Shown: in pieces, positions 8,463 to 15,400 of the stretch
How the letters are laid out: every line of letters begins with the position of its first letter
How positions within the stretch are numbered: position 1 is the first letter of the stretch
Assembly: GCA_964486455.1 (NCBI GenBank)
Contig: CAZAMP010000045.1
Coordinates: 1-32,514, forward strand
Origin: CAZAMP01 sp964486455
Lineage (GTDB): Bacteria > Eisenbacteria > RBG-16-71-46 > CAZAMP01
Direction: 5' to 3'
DNA length: 32,514 nt
Notes under the pieces: model-generated
What the model was told of the DNA's origin: nothing
Database searches by the model: none
What the model saw: the letters and a program-made list of their open reading frames with translations, nothing else
Made by a program: the position numbers and the translations under genes

Positions 8463-9278
8463 TCATTTGATGGGGTCGATGTCCATTTCGCCCGCCAGAC
8501 CCTTCCCGAGCGAGAAACCCCCGTCGACGGTCAGGCAGGTCCCCGTGATGTAAGAAGCCTGCCGGGAGGCCAGGAACACGACGGCGCGCGCGACCTCTTC
8601 CGTCTCCGCGAACCGTCCGGCCGGGACTTGCCGGCGGATCGACTCCCGGATCTCCTCGGTTGGCCAGAGACGCTCTGCCGCCCCCTGTGTGTCGAACGGG
8701 CCTGGAGCGACGGCATTTACGCGGATTCCGAGCGACGCCCACTCCACGGCCAACGACTTCGTCATGGCGTGGACCCCGGCTTTGGCGGATACCGAGTGGA
8801 CGACGCCGGGGCACCCCGTCCAGGCGTACGGGGCGATGATGTTGACGATGGCGCCACCTCCGGGCTGCTTCCGCATGACCCGTGCGGCGGCCTGGGAGCA
8901 GTAGAAGACCCCCGAGAGCGCGATGTCGATCACGGCTTCCCAGCCCTTCTGTGGGAGCGAGACCGACGGGCGGATGAAGTTCCCGGCGGCGTTGTTGATG
9001 AGGATATCGAGCCCGCCGAACTCGTCGCGGACGGCGCCCGCGGTTTCGCGGACCGCCTGCGATTCCCTGACGTCCAGAACGTGTGCGGCCGCGGGCCATT
9101 CGTTCGCCGAGGCCTCCTCGAGGAACGTGGCGTGGTGATCCGCGTTCCGGCTCGCGATAGCGACGGACGCGCCGAGGCGCGCCAGGAGGCGCGACACGTC
9201 GAGTCCCAGCCCGGTGCCGCCGCCGGTGACCAGCGCGACCTGTCCGGAGAATGTCTCGTCTTCGAAGAAGCCTTCCAT
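8463..9278 (-). CDS. SDR-family 2,4-dienoyl-CoA reductase (mitochondrial DECR-like)
   Basis: This short-chain dehydrogenase (271 aa) has the nucleotide motif TGGGTGLG (18-25) and NNAAGN (95-100). It lacks the usual YxxxK active site: the tyrosine position is S162 and the lysine K166 (SVSAK), while a tyrosine sits eleven residues earlier at Y151. This is the arrangement known from mammalian 2,4-dienoyl-CoA reductase, as are AAGNFIRPSVSL and APGPFDTQGA. The predicted reaction is NADPH-dependent reduction of 2,4-dienoyl-CoA to a 3-enoyl-CoA, an auxiliary step for unsaturated fatty acids. The gene lies 13 bases after an acyl-CoA dehydrogenase, which fits that role. The classical SDR Asn position appears to be S122. 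No acyl-CoA substrate is proven, but a generic ketoreductase is less likely. Confidence 0.78.
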   Translation of the reverse strand: MEGFFEDETFSGQVALVTGGGTGLGLDVSRLLARLGASVAIASRNADHHATFLEEASANEWPAAAHVLDVRESQAVRETAGAVRDEFGGLDILINNAAGNFIRPSVSLPQKGWEAVIDIALSGVFYCSQAAARVMRKQPGGGAIVNIIAPYAWTGCPGVVHSVSAKAGVHAMTKSLAVEWASLGIRVNAVAPGPFDTQGAAERLWPTEEIRESIRRQVPAGRFAETEEVARAVVFLASRQASYITGTCLTVDGGFSLGKGLAGEMDIDPIK

Positions 9279-9291
9279 GGCGACTCGCTTG

Positions 9292-11019
9292 CTAGAAGGG
9301 GTAGCCTCCCGCCTCCTGGATCATCCGCGCGGCGGTGTCGATGTCGGAGAAGTCGCCGCCCCCGACCTCGCGGAGGCGACGGCGGGCGGCCCGCCACGCG
9401 CGTTCGCAGAAGACGCGACACAGCATAACGTCTTTCTCCGCGTCCGTCTCCCCGACCGCGTCCAGGCGCGTCGAGGTTCGTGACAACGTCGCGGCCATGG
9501 CGAAGAGATTCGTGGCGGCCTCGGCCAGGCGGTCTTGGATGTACTCGCGTTGGATGATGGCCTTCTTGTGTTTTCGAAGCAGTTCGTCAGAACGGGCGGC
9601 GAGATCCGCGGTGAGCGATTCGAGATGAGACGCGTACTCCTTGAGCGCCGGTGACGCCTTGGTGAGATGTTCGTGGGTCACGACCCGTTTGAGTCGTTCG
9701 GCCGCGTACGATCCTATCGTGCCGACCGACTCGATCGGGTTCGAAAGCGCCTTGCCGACCTCGCGCAGCTTCTGGCCGGGTTCCTTGAGCCCCGAGAGCG
9801 CGATGAACAGCTTCTGGATTTCGTTCGTGCCTTCGAAGATGCGGTTGATGCGCGCATCGCGCATGTGGCGCTCATACGGATACTCCGTCATGTAGCCGTA
9901 GCCGCCTGCGATCTGAAGCGCGGTGTCCGTCATCTGCCAGAGCGCTTCGGAGGAGAAGAGCTTGCACATGGCGCTCTCGATCGAGAAGTCCTGCACAGAC
10001 CGGTCGACGAGACCCGTCGTGAGATACACCATGCTCTCCATGGCGTAGAGGTCAGAGGCCATCGTGGCGAGCTTGTCCCGGATCATTTCGAACTCGATGA
10101 TCGGCTTGCCGAACTGCTTGCGCTGCGAAGCGTACTCGGTCGAGAGGCGAAGCAGCTCTTTCCCGCCGCCGACCGCGCCGGCCGCGAGCGAGAGCCTGCC
10201 CGTGTTAAGCACTTCCATCGCGACGCGGAAGCCGCGTCCGAGCTCGCCGAGGATGTTCTCCTCCGGAATCTCCACGTTTTCGAAGATGAGCTCGGTCGTG
10301 GATGATCCCTTGATGCCGAACTTCTTCTCGGTCTTCCCGACCGATACACCGGGCATGTCGCTGGTGACGATGAACGCGGTGATCTTGTCTTCGAGACCCT
10401 TTCGGGTGCGCACCGGCGTCTTGGCGAATACCGTGACGAGTCCGGCATAGCCTCCGTTCGTCACGAACTGCTTCTGGCCGTTCAAGAGGAAGCTCGTCGA
10501 TCCATCGATGCGTTCCGCACGCGAGGCCACGGCCGCCGCATCGCTTCCTGCCCCGGGCTCGGTGAGCGCGTAGGCCGCGATCAGCTCCCCGGTCGCGAGC
10601 TTCGGGAGGAATCGCTTCTTCTGATCTTCGGTGCCGTGGAGAAGGAGTGCCTTGATGCCGATCGACTCATGTCCGCCGACGAAGACCGCGGTGGACGAAT
10701 CCGATCGCGCGACCTCTTCCATCACGCGGCAATACGCGGTGGTGCCGAAGCCGAAGCCGTCGTACTTCTCGGGGACGACGAGCCCGAGCAGACCCATCTC
10801 GGCAAGCCCCGTTCGGACGGTCTCGGGAAGCTCACCATCTCGATCGATCGCGACCGGGTCGATCTCCCTCTCGGCGAACGTCTTGAACGCATCGATGACC
10901 TGGGAAACCGTCTCCCGTTCGTCGTCGGGCATCTCGGGGTAGGGAAAGAGCAGGTCCTCGGCGATGTGTCCGAGGAACAGGGATCGCGCGATGCCCAATT
11001 GTTCCGGTTCGGTATTCAT
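9292..11019 (-). CDS. Acyl-CoA dehydrogenase, VLCAD/ACAD9-like, with C-terminal extension
   Basis: This FAD-dependent enzyme (575 aa) introduces the trans-2 double bond in acyl-CoA, the first step of beta-oxidation. YALTEPGAGSDAAA (150-163) and FVTNGG (185-190) are the family's flavin and substrate loops. QIAGGYGYMTEYP (369-381) and the catalytic glutamate E396 in RIFEGTNEIQ follow. About 165 residues continue beyond the normal end of a short- or medium-chain dehydrogenase (near 410), as in VLCAD and ACAD9, which suggests long-chain substrates and membrane association. AAGGA lies eight bases before the ATG. It is followed by the dienoyl-CoA reductase 13 bases on. Electron-transfer flavoprotein genes are not in the window. 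Confidence 0.9.
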   Translation of the reverse strand: MNTEPEQLGIARSLFLGHIAEDLLFPYPEMPDDERETVSQVIDAFKTFAEREIDPVAIDRDGELPETVRTGLAEMGLLGLVVPEKYDGFGFGTTAYCRVMEEVARSDSSTAVFVGGHESIGIKALLLHGTEDQKKRFLPKLATGELIAAYALTEPGAGSDAAAVASRAERIDGSTSFLLNGQKQFVTNGGYAGLVTVFAKTPVRTRKGLEDKITAFIVTSDMPGVSVGKTEKKFGIKGSSTTELIFENVEIPEENILGELGRGFRVAMEVLNTGRLSLAAGAVGGGKELLRLSTEYASQRKQFGKPIIEFEMIRDKLATMASDLYAMESMVYLTTGLVDRSVQDFSIESAMCKLFSSEALWQMTDTALQIAGGYGYMTEYPYERHMRDARINRIFEGTNEIQKLFIALSGLKEPGQKLREVGKALSNPIESVGTIGSYAAERLKRVVTHEHLTKASPALKEYASHLESLTADLAARSDELLRKHKKAIIQREYIQDRLAEAATNLFAMAATLSRTSTRLDAVGETDAEKDVMLCRVFCERAWRAARRRLREVGGGDFSDIDTAARMIQEAGGYPF

Positions 11020-11129
11020 GTGACGTGTCCTTACTTCGGGTCAAGGTCATGCCGAGCGGGACGTGTCGATTGTCTTCGGCTATCTGATGCGCCCGCTATC
11101 TGATACGTCGTCGCCTTTGGCTCCGACCC

Positions 11130-11660
11130 TTAGTCGTGCCGACCGCCGAAGTAGAGCGCCTGGAGCGTCGCCCCGATGGTGCCGAGAAGCCCGAGAAGGC
11201 AGGCGCCGGCCCCCGGTACGGCCAGCCACTGAAGAGATTCCTTGGCGACCCCGGTGCTCCCCATTCCTGGAGCGCGAAAGCCCGCGAACAGCCAGAACAA
11301 GCCATAGACCACGGCTCCGAAACCAAGCAACACGGCCGAGCCGCGCGCGAGAAGACCCGGTTTACCCAGGAGTGCCAGAAGCAGAATCATCGAGAGTGCC
11401 GCGGTGCCCAGAACTCCCGCGTGGAGGTGCGAGCGCTTGAGGTACGCCCATGACTTCGACGTGACTTTGTCCGCCGCCGCCTGGTCGCCGCCATATGTCG
11501 TCTCGAGCACGGCCGCCGCGTCGCCTTTCAAACGACCTTTGATCGAGTCTTCCGCGGCGCCGAAGATACCCCCCAATCCGAATCCGAGCGCGATCGCGAG
11601 CAAAGCCAAGAAGATACCGGGTGCCAAAGGTCGAAGCCTATCCTGGGCGAAGCCGTTCAC
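11130..11660 (-). CDS. Inner-membrane protein of unknown function
   Basis: I do not recognise this 176-residue protein. It has four hydrophobic segments (about 13-33, 82-100, 105-125 and 145-168). A longer, mostly polar loop between the first two contains the motif KRSHLHAG just before the second helix. The paired histidines at a membrane boundary could bind a metal or haem, but nothing else supports that. The start is GTG, overlapping the methyltransferase stop as GTGA, so the two are translationally coupled. The next gene, the acyl-CoA dehydrogenase, begins 110 bases downstream. Confidence 0.7.
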   Translation of the reverse strand: MNGFAQDRLRPLAPGIFLALLAIALGFGLGGIFGAAEDSIKGRLKGDAAAVLETTYGGDQAAADKVTSKSWAYLKRSHLHAGVLGTAALSMILLLALLGKPGLLARGSAVLLGFGAVVYGLFWLFAGFRAPGMGSTGVAKESLQWLAVPGAGACLLGLLGTIGATLQALYFGGRHD

Positions 11661-12343
11661 GCGAAATCCCCCTTCACATAGAGACCATTTACCGTAACGC
11701 GCCGGTCGTCACCATCGCTCTTTCGGACGGTTTCGGTTGGTGTTTCGGGATGAAGCCCCAGGCGCGCGAGCGCCGCGTCGAACGCATCCGCTTCCACCAG
11801 ACACATGGTTTCACCCGATGGATGGCGGTAGACGAATCGCGTGCCGGCCACGTGGGTGAGTGTCCCGCCGCCGAGCGCGGTGCCGGGCGCGAAGACGGAA
11901 GCGAGGAGGCGTCCGCCGGGTTTCAGCACACGCGCCGATTCCGCGAGCGCGCGTTCCCATTCGTTCTCCGTCATGGCCTGTTGATAGATGCCCAACGCGA
12001 CGACGAGATCGAACGCGCCGTCGTCGGCCCAGCTCATGTCGTCCATGCGGCCGACCCGCACGCGATCGATTGCGTCGACATCACCGCAACGCGCGCGAAT
12101 CCGATCGCGGGTCGCCTCTACCATCTTCTCCGCGATATCGACCGCGATCACGTCGTATCTCTGCTCGACCAGAAACTCCACGTTGCGCCCGCCGGCGCAA
12201 CCGAGATCGAGCACTCGGGTGTCGGCAGGGTTCGGGTAGCGCGAGATGAGTGCCGCGAGTCGAAGGTCGTGCTCACGTTCGGAGAACCGCTTTACCCGCC
12301 CGGGGTCGCTCCAAAAGGCCACTCTGGGATCGTCTGCGTGCAT
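11657..12343 (-). CDS. Class I SAM-dependent methyltransferase
   Basis: The product (228 aa) is a stand-alone Rossmann-fold methyltransferase. Motif I is VLDLGCAGG (44-52), the acidic residue after strand 2 is in VIAVDIAEKM, and VLKPGGRLLASVF near residue 140 is the typical post-motif strand. The family covers small-molecule, ubiquinone/menaquinone and protein methylation, and nothing in the C-terminal half identifies the acceptor. AGGAG lies seven bases before the ATG. It sits between fumC (17 bases upstream) and a coupled membrane protein, so it is likely part of the same transcript. Confidence 0.85.
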   Translation of the reverse strand: MHADDPRVAFWSDPGRVKRFSEREHDLRLAALISRYPNPADTRVLDLGCAGGRNVEFLVEQRYDVIAVDIAEKMVEATRDRIRARCGDVDAIDRVRVGRMDDMSWADDGAFDLVVALGIYQQAMTENEWERALAESARVLKPGGRLLASVFAPGTALGGGTLTHVAGTRFVYRHPSGETMCLVEADAFDAALARLGLHPETPTETVRKSDGDDRRVTVNGLYVKGDFA

Positions 12344-12360
12344 GCTCGTCTCCTGTGAGC

Positions 12361-13752
12361 TTACCCGGGCTCGGTCATTAACGTGGGGTCCAGGACCTCA
12401 TCCAATTCCGCGTCGGGAAGGACCTTCATCTCCCGCGCCACGTCACGCACCGTGCGGCCGGTGGCGAACGCTTCCTTCGCGATCTCGGCCGCGCGATCGT
12501 AGCCGATCTTCGGCGCCAGCGCGGTGCACATGGCGAGCGACGTCTCGACCATTTCGTCACACCGCTCGATGTTCGCCGTGATGCCGCTGACGCAGCGATC
12601 GGCGAATGTTTCGATCGCCGCGGTGAGAATCCGAATCGACTCGAGGATGTTGTGGGCGATGAGCGGCATCATGACGTTCAGCTCCAGGATGCTGTCGCGG
12701 CATGAAATCATGACGGCGGTATCGTTCCCGATCACCTGCGCGCCGACCTGAACGAGCATCTCGCACATCACGGGGTTGACCTTGCCGGGCATGATGCTGC
12801 TTCCCGGCTGCGTGGGAGGAAGCGAGATCTCGCCGAGTCCACAACGGGGACCGGACGCGAGAAGGCGGATGTCGTTCGCGATTTTCGTGAGGCTCACGGC
12901 GATGGTGCGAACCGTTCCCGACGCCTCACAAAGGGCGTCCTTCGCTCCCTGCGCCTCGAAGTGGTTTCGCGCCTCTACGAACTCGACACCCGTTACCGTT
13001 GAGAGGTCCGCGCAGACCTTCGATGCGAACTCGGGATGCGTGTTGATGCCGGTGCCGATCGCCGTGCCGCCGATCGGAAGCTCTCGGAGCGCGCGGATGG
13101 CCTTGTTCGCGCGGAGCGCGGAGAGACCGGCCTGCGCCGCGTAGCCGGAAAACTCCTGACCGAGGCGCATCGGGGTGGCGTCCTGGAGATGCGTGCGCCC
13201 GATCTTCATCACGGCGTCGAACGCGCGCGCCCGGCTCTCGAGCGCGGCCGTCAGTCGCTCGAGAGCGGGGATCAGATCGCTCTTGATCGCCTCCGCCGTC
13301 GCGACGTGGATCGCCGTCGGGACCACGTCGTTCGACGATTGTCCCATGTTGACGTGGTCGTTCGGATGCAGCGGGTCGTGCGAGCCGATCGCGTTTCCGG
13401 CGAGCTCGGAGCCCCGGTTCGCGATTACCTCGTTCGCGTTCATGTTCGTGCTGGTACCGCTTCCCGTCTGGAAGATGTCGAGAACGAAGTGATCGTCGAG
13501 CTTTCCGTCGATCACTTCGTCGGCTGCGTGGCCGATGAGATCGGCCCGTCGGTCGTCGAGTTTTCCGAGCGCGTGGTTCGCGCGCGCGGCGGAACGCTTG
13601 ACGAGCCCGAGGGCACGGATGAAGCGACGGTCGAAACGGGTGCCGGAGATCTGGAAGTTCTGCCGCGCCCGCTCGGTCTGGGCGCCCCAGTACGCCGAAG
13701 CGGGGACCTTCATCGCCCCCATACTATCGGACTCGGTCCGTGTGTCGGTCAT
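12361..13752 (-). CDS. fumC: Fumarate hydratase class II
   Basis: This enzyme reversibly hydrates fumarate to L-malate in the TCA cycle and needs no metal cofactor. An upstream in-frame ATG exists, but the start used has GGGGAGG just before it and gives 463 aa (E. coli FumC is 467). With this start the catalytic residues fall on the E. coli numbering: H188 in GRTHLQDATP and S318 in the signature GSSIMPGKVNP. TGSGTSTNMNANEVIANR near residue 97 is also diagnostic. Aspartase and argininosuccinate lyase share the fold, but these motifs fit fumarase best. The gene diverges from an unrelated iron-sulphur fumarase 143 bases away and heads a run of minus-strand genes. Confidence 0.95.
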   Translation of the reverse strand: MTDTRTESDSMGAMKVPASAYWGAQTERARQNFQISGTRFDRRFIRALGLVKRSAARANHALGKLDDRRADLIGHAADEVIDGKLDDHFVLDIFQTGSGTSTNMNANEVIANRGSELAGNAIGSHDPLHPNDHVNMGQSSNDVVPTAIHVATAEAIKSDLIPALERLTAALESRARAFDAVMKIGRTHLQDATPMRLGQEFSGYAAQAGLSALRANKAIRALRELPIGGTAIGTGINTHPEFASKVCADLSTVTGVEFVEARNHFEAQGAKDALCEASGTVRTIAVSLTKIANDIRLLASGPRCGLGEISLPPTQPGSSIMPGKVNPVMCEMLVQVGAQVIGNDTAVMISCRDSILELNVMMPLIAHNILESIRILTAAIETFADRCVSGITANIERCDEMVETSLAMCTALAPKIGYDRAAEIAKEAFATGRTVRDVAREMKVLPDAELDEVLDPTLMTEPG

Positions 13753-13895
13753 GGCGCCCTCCCCAACTTGTCGCATGAAGCGGCAGTTGATACCATCATC
13801 GGCCGTTGTGACGCGCGGCGCAACGAGATCTCGCGGCCCGCAGTCAAGGATACTCCGGTACCGACTATCTTCAACCCAAAGGGTCAGGTGAGACT
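13753..13895. promoter_or_regulatory. Shared control region of two divergent fumarase genes
   Basis: These 143 bases separate fumC (minus) from the class I fumarase genes (plus). Both genes have their own ribosome sites here: GGGGAGG before fumC and AGGTGA before the alpha subunit. At least two promoters must face away from each other unless transcription enters from outside. I could not pick out a convincing -35/-10 pair or a Fur, FNR or SoxS-like operator by eye. Confidence 0.45.
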
Positions 13896-14768
13896 ATGGA
13901 CGAAAAGTTGGTCGAACAACTCGTGGAGCTTATTCGGCGCGCCTCGACCGACCTCCCGAAGGACGTCGTCGCCGCTCTCGAACTCGCTCGAGACAAGGAG
14001 CCGCCGGGATCGATGCCGGCCACCACGTTCGAGACGATTCTCAAGAACGTGCCGATGGCCCGCGACGCCTCGACTCCCATATGCCAGGACACGGGCATGC
14101 TCATTTTCTACGTCTACTGTCCGGTCGGCACCGACACGATCGCGTTCCAGAAGAACATTACGGCGGCGGCGGAGGCGGCGACGAAGAAGGTGTTTCTCCG
14201 ACCCAACGCCGTAGATCCGGTGACCGGGAAGAACAGCGGCACGAACGTCGGTATCAACGCGCCGTACGCGTCGTTCAAGCCGTGGGACAAAGACGAGATC
14301 CTCGTCAAGCTGATGCTCAAGGGCGGAGGTTCGGAAAACGTCGGCGCGCAGTATCGCTTGCCCGACGACGCGCTGGGCGCGGGCCGAGACCTGGCGGGCG
14401 TTCGCAAGTGCGTTCTGGACGCGGTCTGGCAGGCGCAGGGAAAGGGATGCGCTCCAGGCACGATCGGAATCGGCATCGGTGGCGATCGCGCAACGTCGTA
14501 TCTCTTGTCCAAAGAGCAGTTCTTCCGGACGATCGGCTCGCACAACGCGGACACCGAGCTGGACGCTCTCGAGAATCAGCTCCGGGACGAGCTCAACAGC
14601 CTCGGGATCGGCCCGATGGGCTTCGGCGGAAAAACCACGGTCCTCGACGTCTTCATCGGCAAGCAGCACCGCCATCCGGCGACCTTCTACGTGTCCGTCT
14701 CCTACATGTGCTGGGCGTATCGTCGGAAGACGATGACGCTCACGAACGGGGAGGCCCGCTATGCATAA
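13896..14768 (+). CDS. Class I fumarate hydratase, alpha subunit ([4Fe-4S])
   Basis: The product (290 aa) is the N-terminal half of the oxygen-sensitive, iron-sulphur fumarase/tartrate dehydratase family. The three cluster cysteines are visible: C63 in PICQDTGM, C185 in KGCAPGTIGIGIGGDR and C272 in SYMCWAYRR. Their spacing is close to that of E. coli FumA (C105, C224, C318). It acts with the beta subunit, whose gene overlaps by 8 bases, to interconvert fumarate and malate. The related L-tartrate dehydratase (TtdAB) cannot be excluded from sequence, but the adjacent fumC and absence of tartrate genes favour fumarase. Confidence 0.9.
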   Translation: MDEKLVEQLVELIRRASTDLPKDVVAALELARDKEPPGSMPATTFETILKNVPMARDASTPICQDTGMLIFYVYCPVGTDTIAFQKNITAAAEAATKKVFLRPNAVDPVTGKNSGTNVGINAPYASFKPWDKDEILVKLMLKGGGSENVGAQYRLPDDALGAGRDLAGVRKCVLDAVWQAQGKGCAPGTIGIGIGGDRATSYLLSKEQFFRTIGSHNADTELDALENQLRDELNSLGIGPMGFGGKTTVLDVFIGKQHRHPATFYVSVSYMCWAYRRKTMTLTNGEARYA

Positions 14769-15339
14769 GCTCACCATTCCGATTTCCGAAGAGCAGATCC
14801 GCGGACTGAAATGCGGCGACGCCGTAACGCTGAGCGGGACGATCGTCACCGCCCGTGACGCGGGTCACAAGCTCATGGTGGAAGAACGTCCGGACTTTCT
14901 GAACGAGTTGCTCAAGGACGGTGTGATCTACCACTGTGGCCCGGTCGTGGCGAAGGACGGTGACAGGTGGCGTTTCGTCGCCGCGGGTCCAACCACGAGC
15001 ATTCGCGAGGAGCCGTACCAAGGGAAGGTCATCGAGACCTACGGTGTGCGCGCGGTCATCGGCAAGGGCGGAATGAAGGACAAGACGCTCGCCGCGTGCA
15101 GGGAGTTCGGCGCGGTCTATCTTCATGCCGTGGGCGGGTGCGGGACGCTCATCGCGCAATCGGTCAAGGAAGTCACCGACGTACACAAGCTCGAGGAGTT
15201 CGGCACCCCCGAGGCATTCTGGGTCATTCGCGTGGAGGACTTCCCGGCCGTCGTCACGATGGACTCGCACGGCGAGAGCCTTCACGAGAAGATCGAGTCG
15301 GGATCGAAGGCGCAGCTCGACGCGCTGATGGGGAAGTAG
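14761..15339 (+). CDS. Class I fumarate hydratase, beta subunit
   Basis: The product (192 aa) corresponds to the C-terminal domain of FumA/FumB. It carries the conserved strings GPTTSIRE near residue 80, AVIGKGGM near 100 and HAVGGCGTLIA near 125, which form the substrate-binding swivel domain. The ATG lies inside the last codons of the alpha-subunit gene (8-base overlap), so the two halves are made together. Bacteria and archaea outside the enterics commonly split this enzyme into two genes. A hairpin follows the stop codon. Confidence 0.9.
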   Translation: MHKLTIPISEEQIRGLKCGDAVTLSGTIVTARDAGHKLMVEERPDFLNELLKDGVIYHCGPVVAKDGDRWRFVAAGPTTSIREEPYQGKVIETYGVRAVIGKGGMKDKTLAACREFGAVYLHAVGGCGTLIAQSVKEVTDVHKLEEFGTPEAFWVIRVEDFPAVVTMDSHGESLHEKIESGSKAQLDALMGK

Positions 15340-15363
15340 CCGCCCGAGCCGGTAGTGACAGTT

Positions 15364-15390
15364 GGGCTCGCACCGCAAAGGAGCGAGCCC
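15364..15390. terminator. Hairpin terminator between convergent genes
   Basis: GGGCTCGC (15364-15371) pairs perfectly with GCGAGCCC (15383-15390) around an 11-base loop. It lies 24 bases after the fumarase beta stop and 10 bases after the stop of the convergent FG-GAP gene. Neither side has a clear T tract, so it may be a bidirectional but weak or Rho-assisted terminator. Confidence 0.5.
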
Positions 15391-15400
15391 TCACCGTACC

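Noticed and set aside
13036..14849. Long open frames of 392 and 321 codons crossing the fumC and class I fumarase genes
   Set aside because: Both are antisense or out-of-frame shadows of genes with complete catalytic motifs, and neither shows a protein pattern.
8463..15339. Reading the fatty-acid and fumarase genes as a novel metabolic pathway
   Set aside because: The enzymes are standard beta-oxidation and TCA functions. Only the dienoyl-CoA reductase type and the divergent fumarase arrangement are unusual, and both are reported separately.
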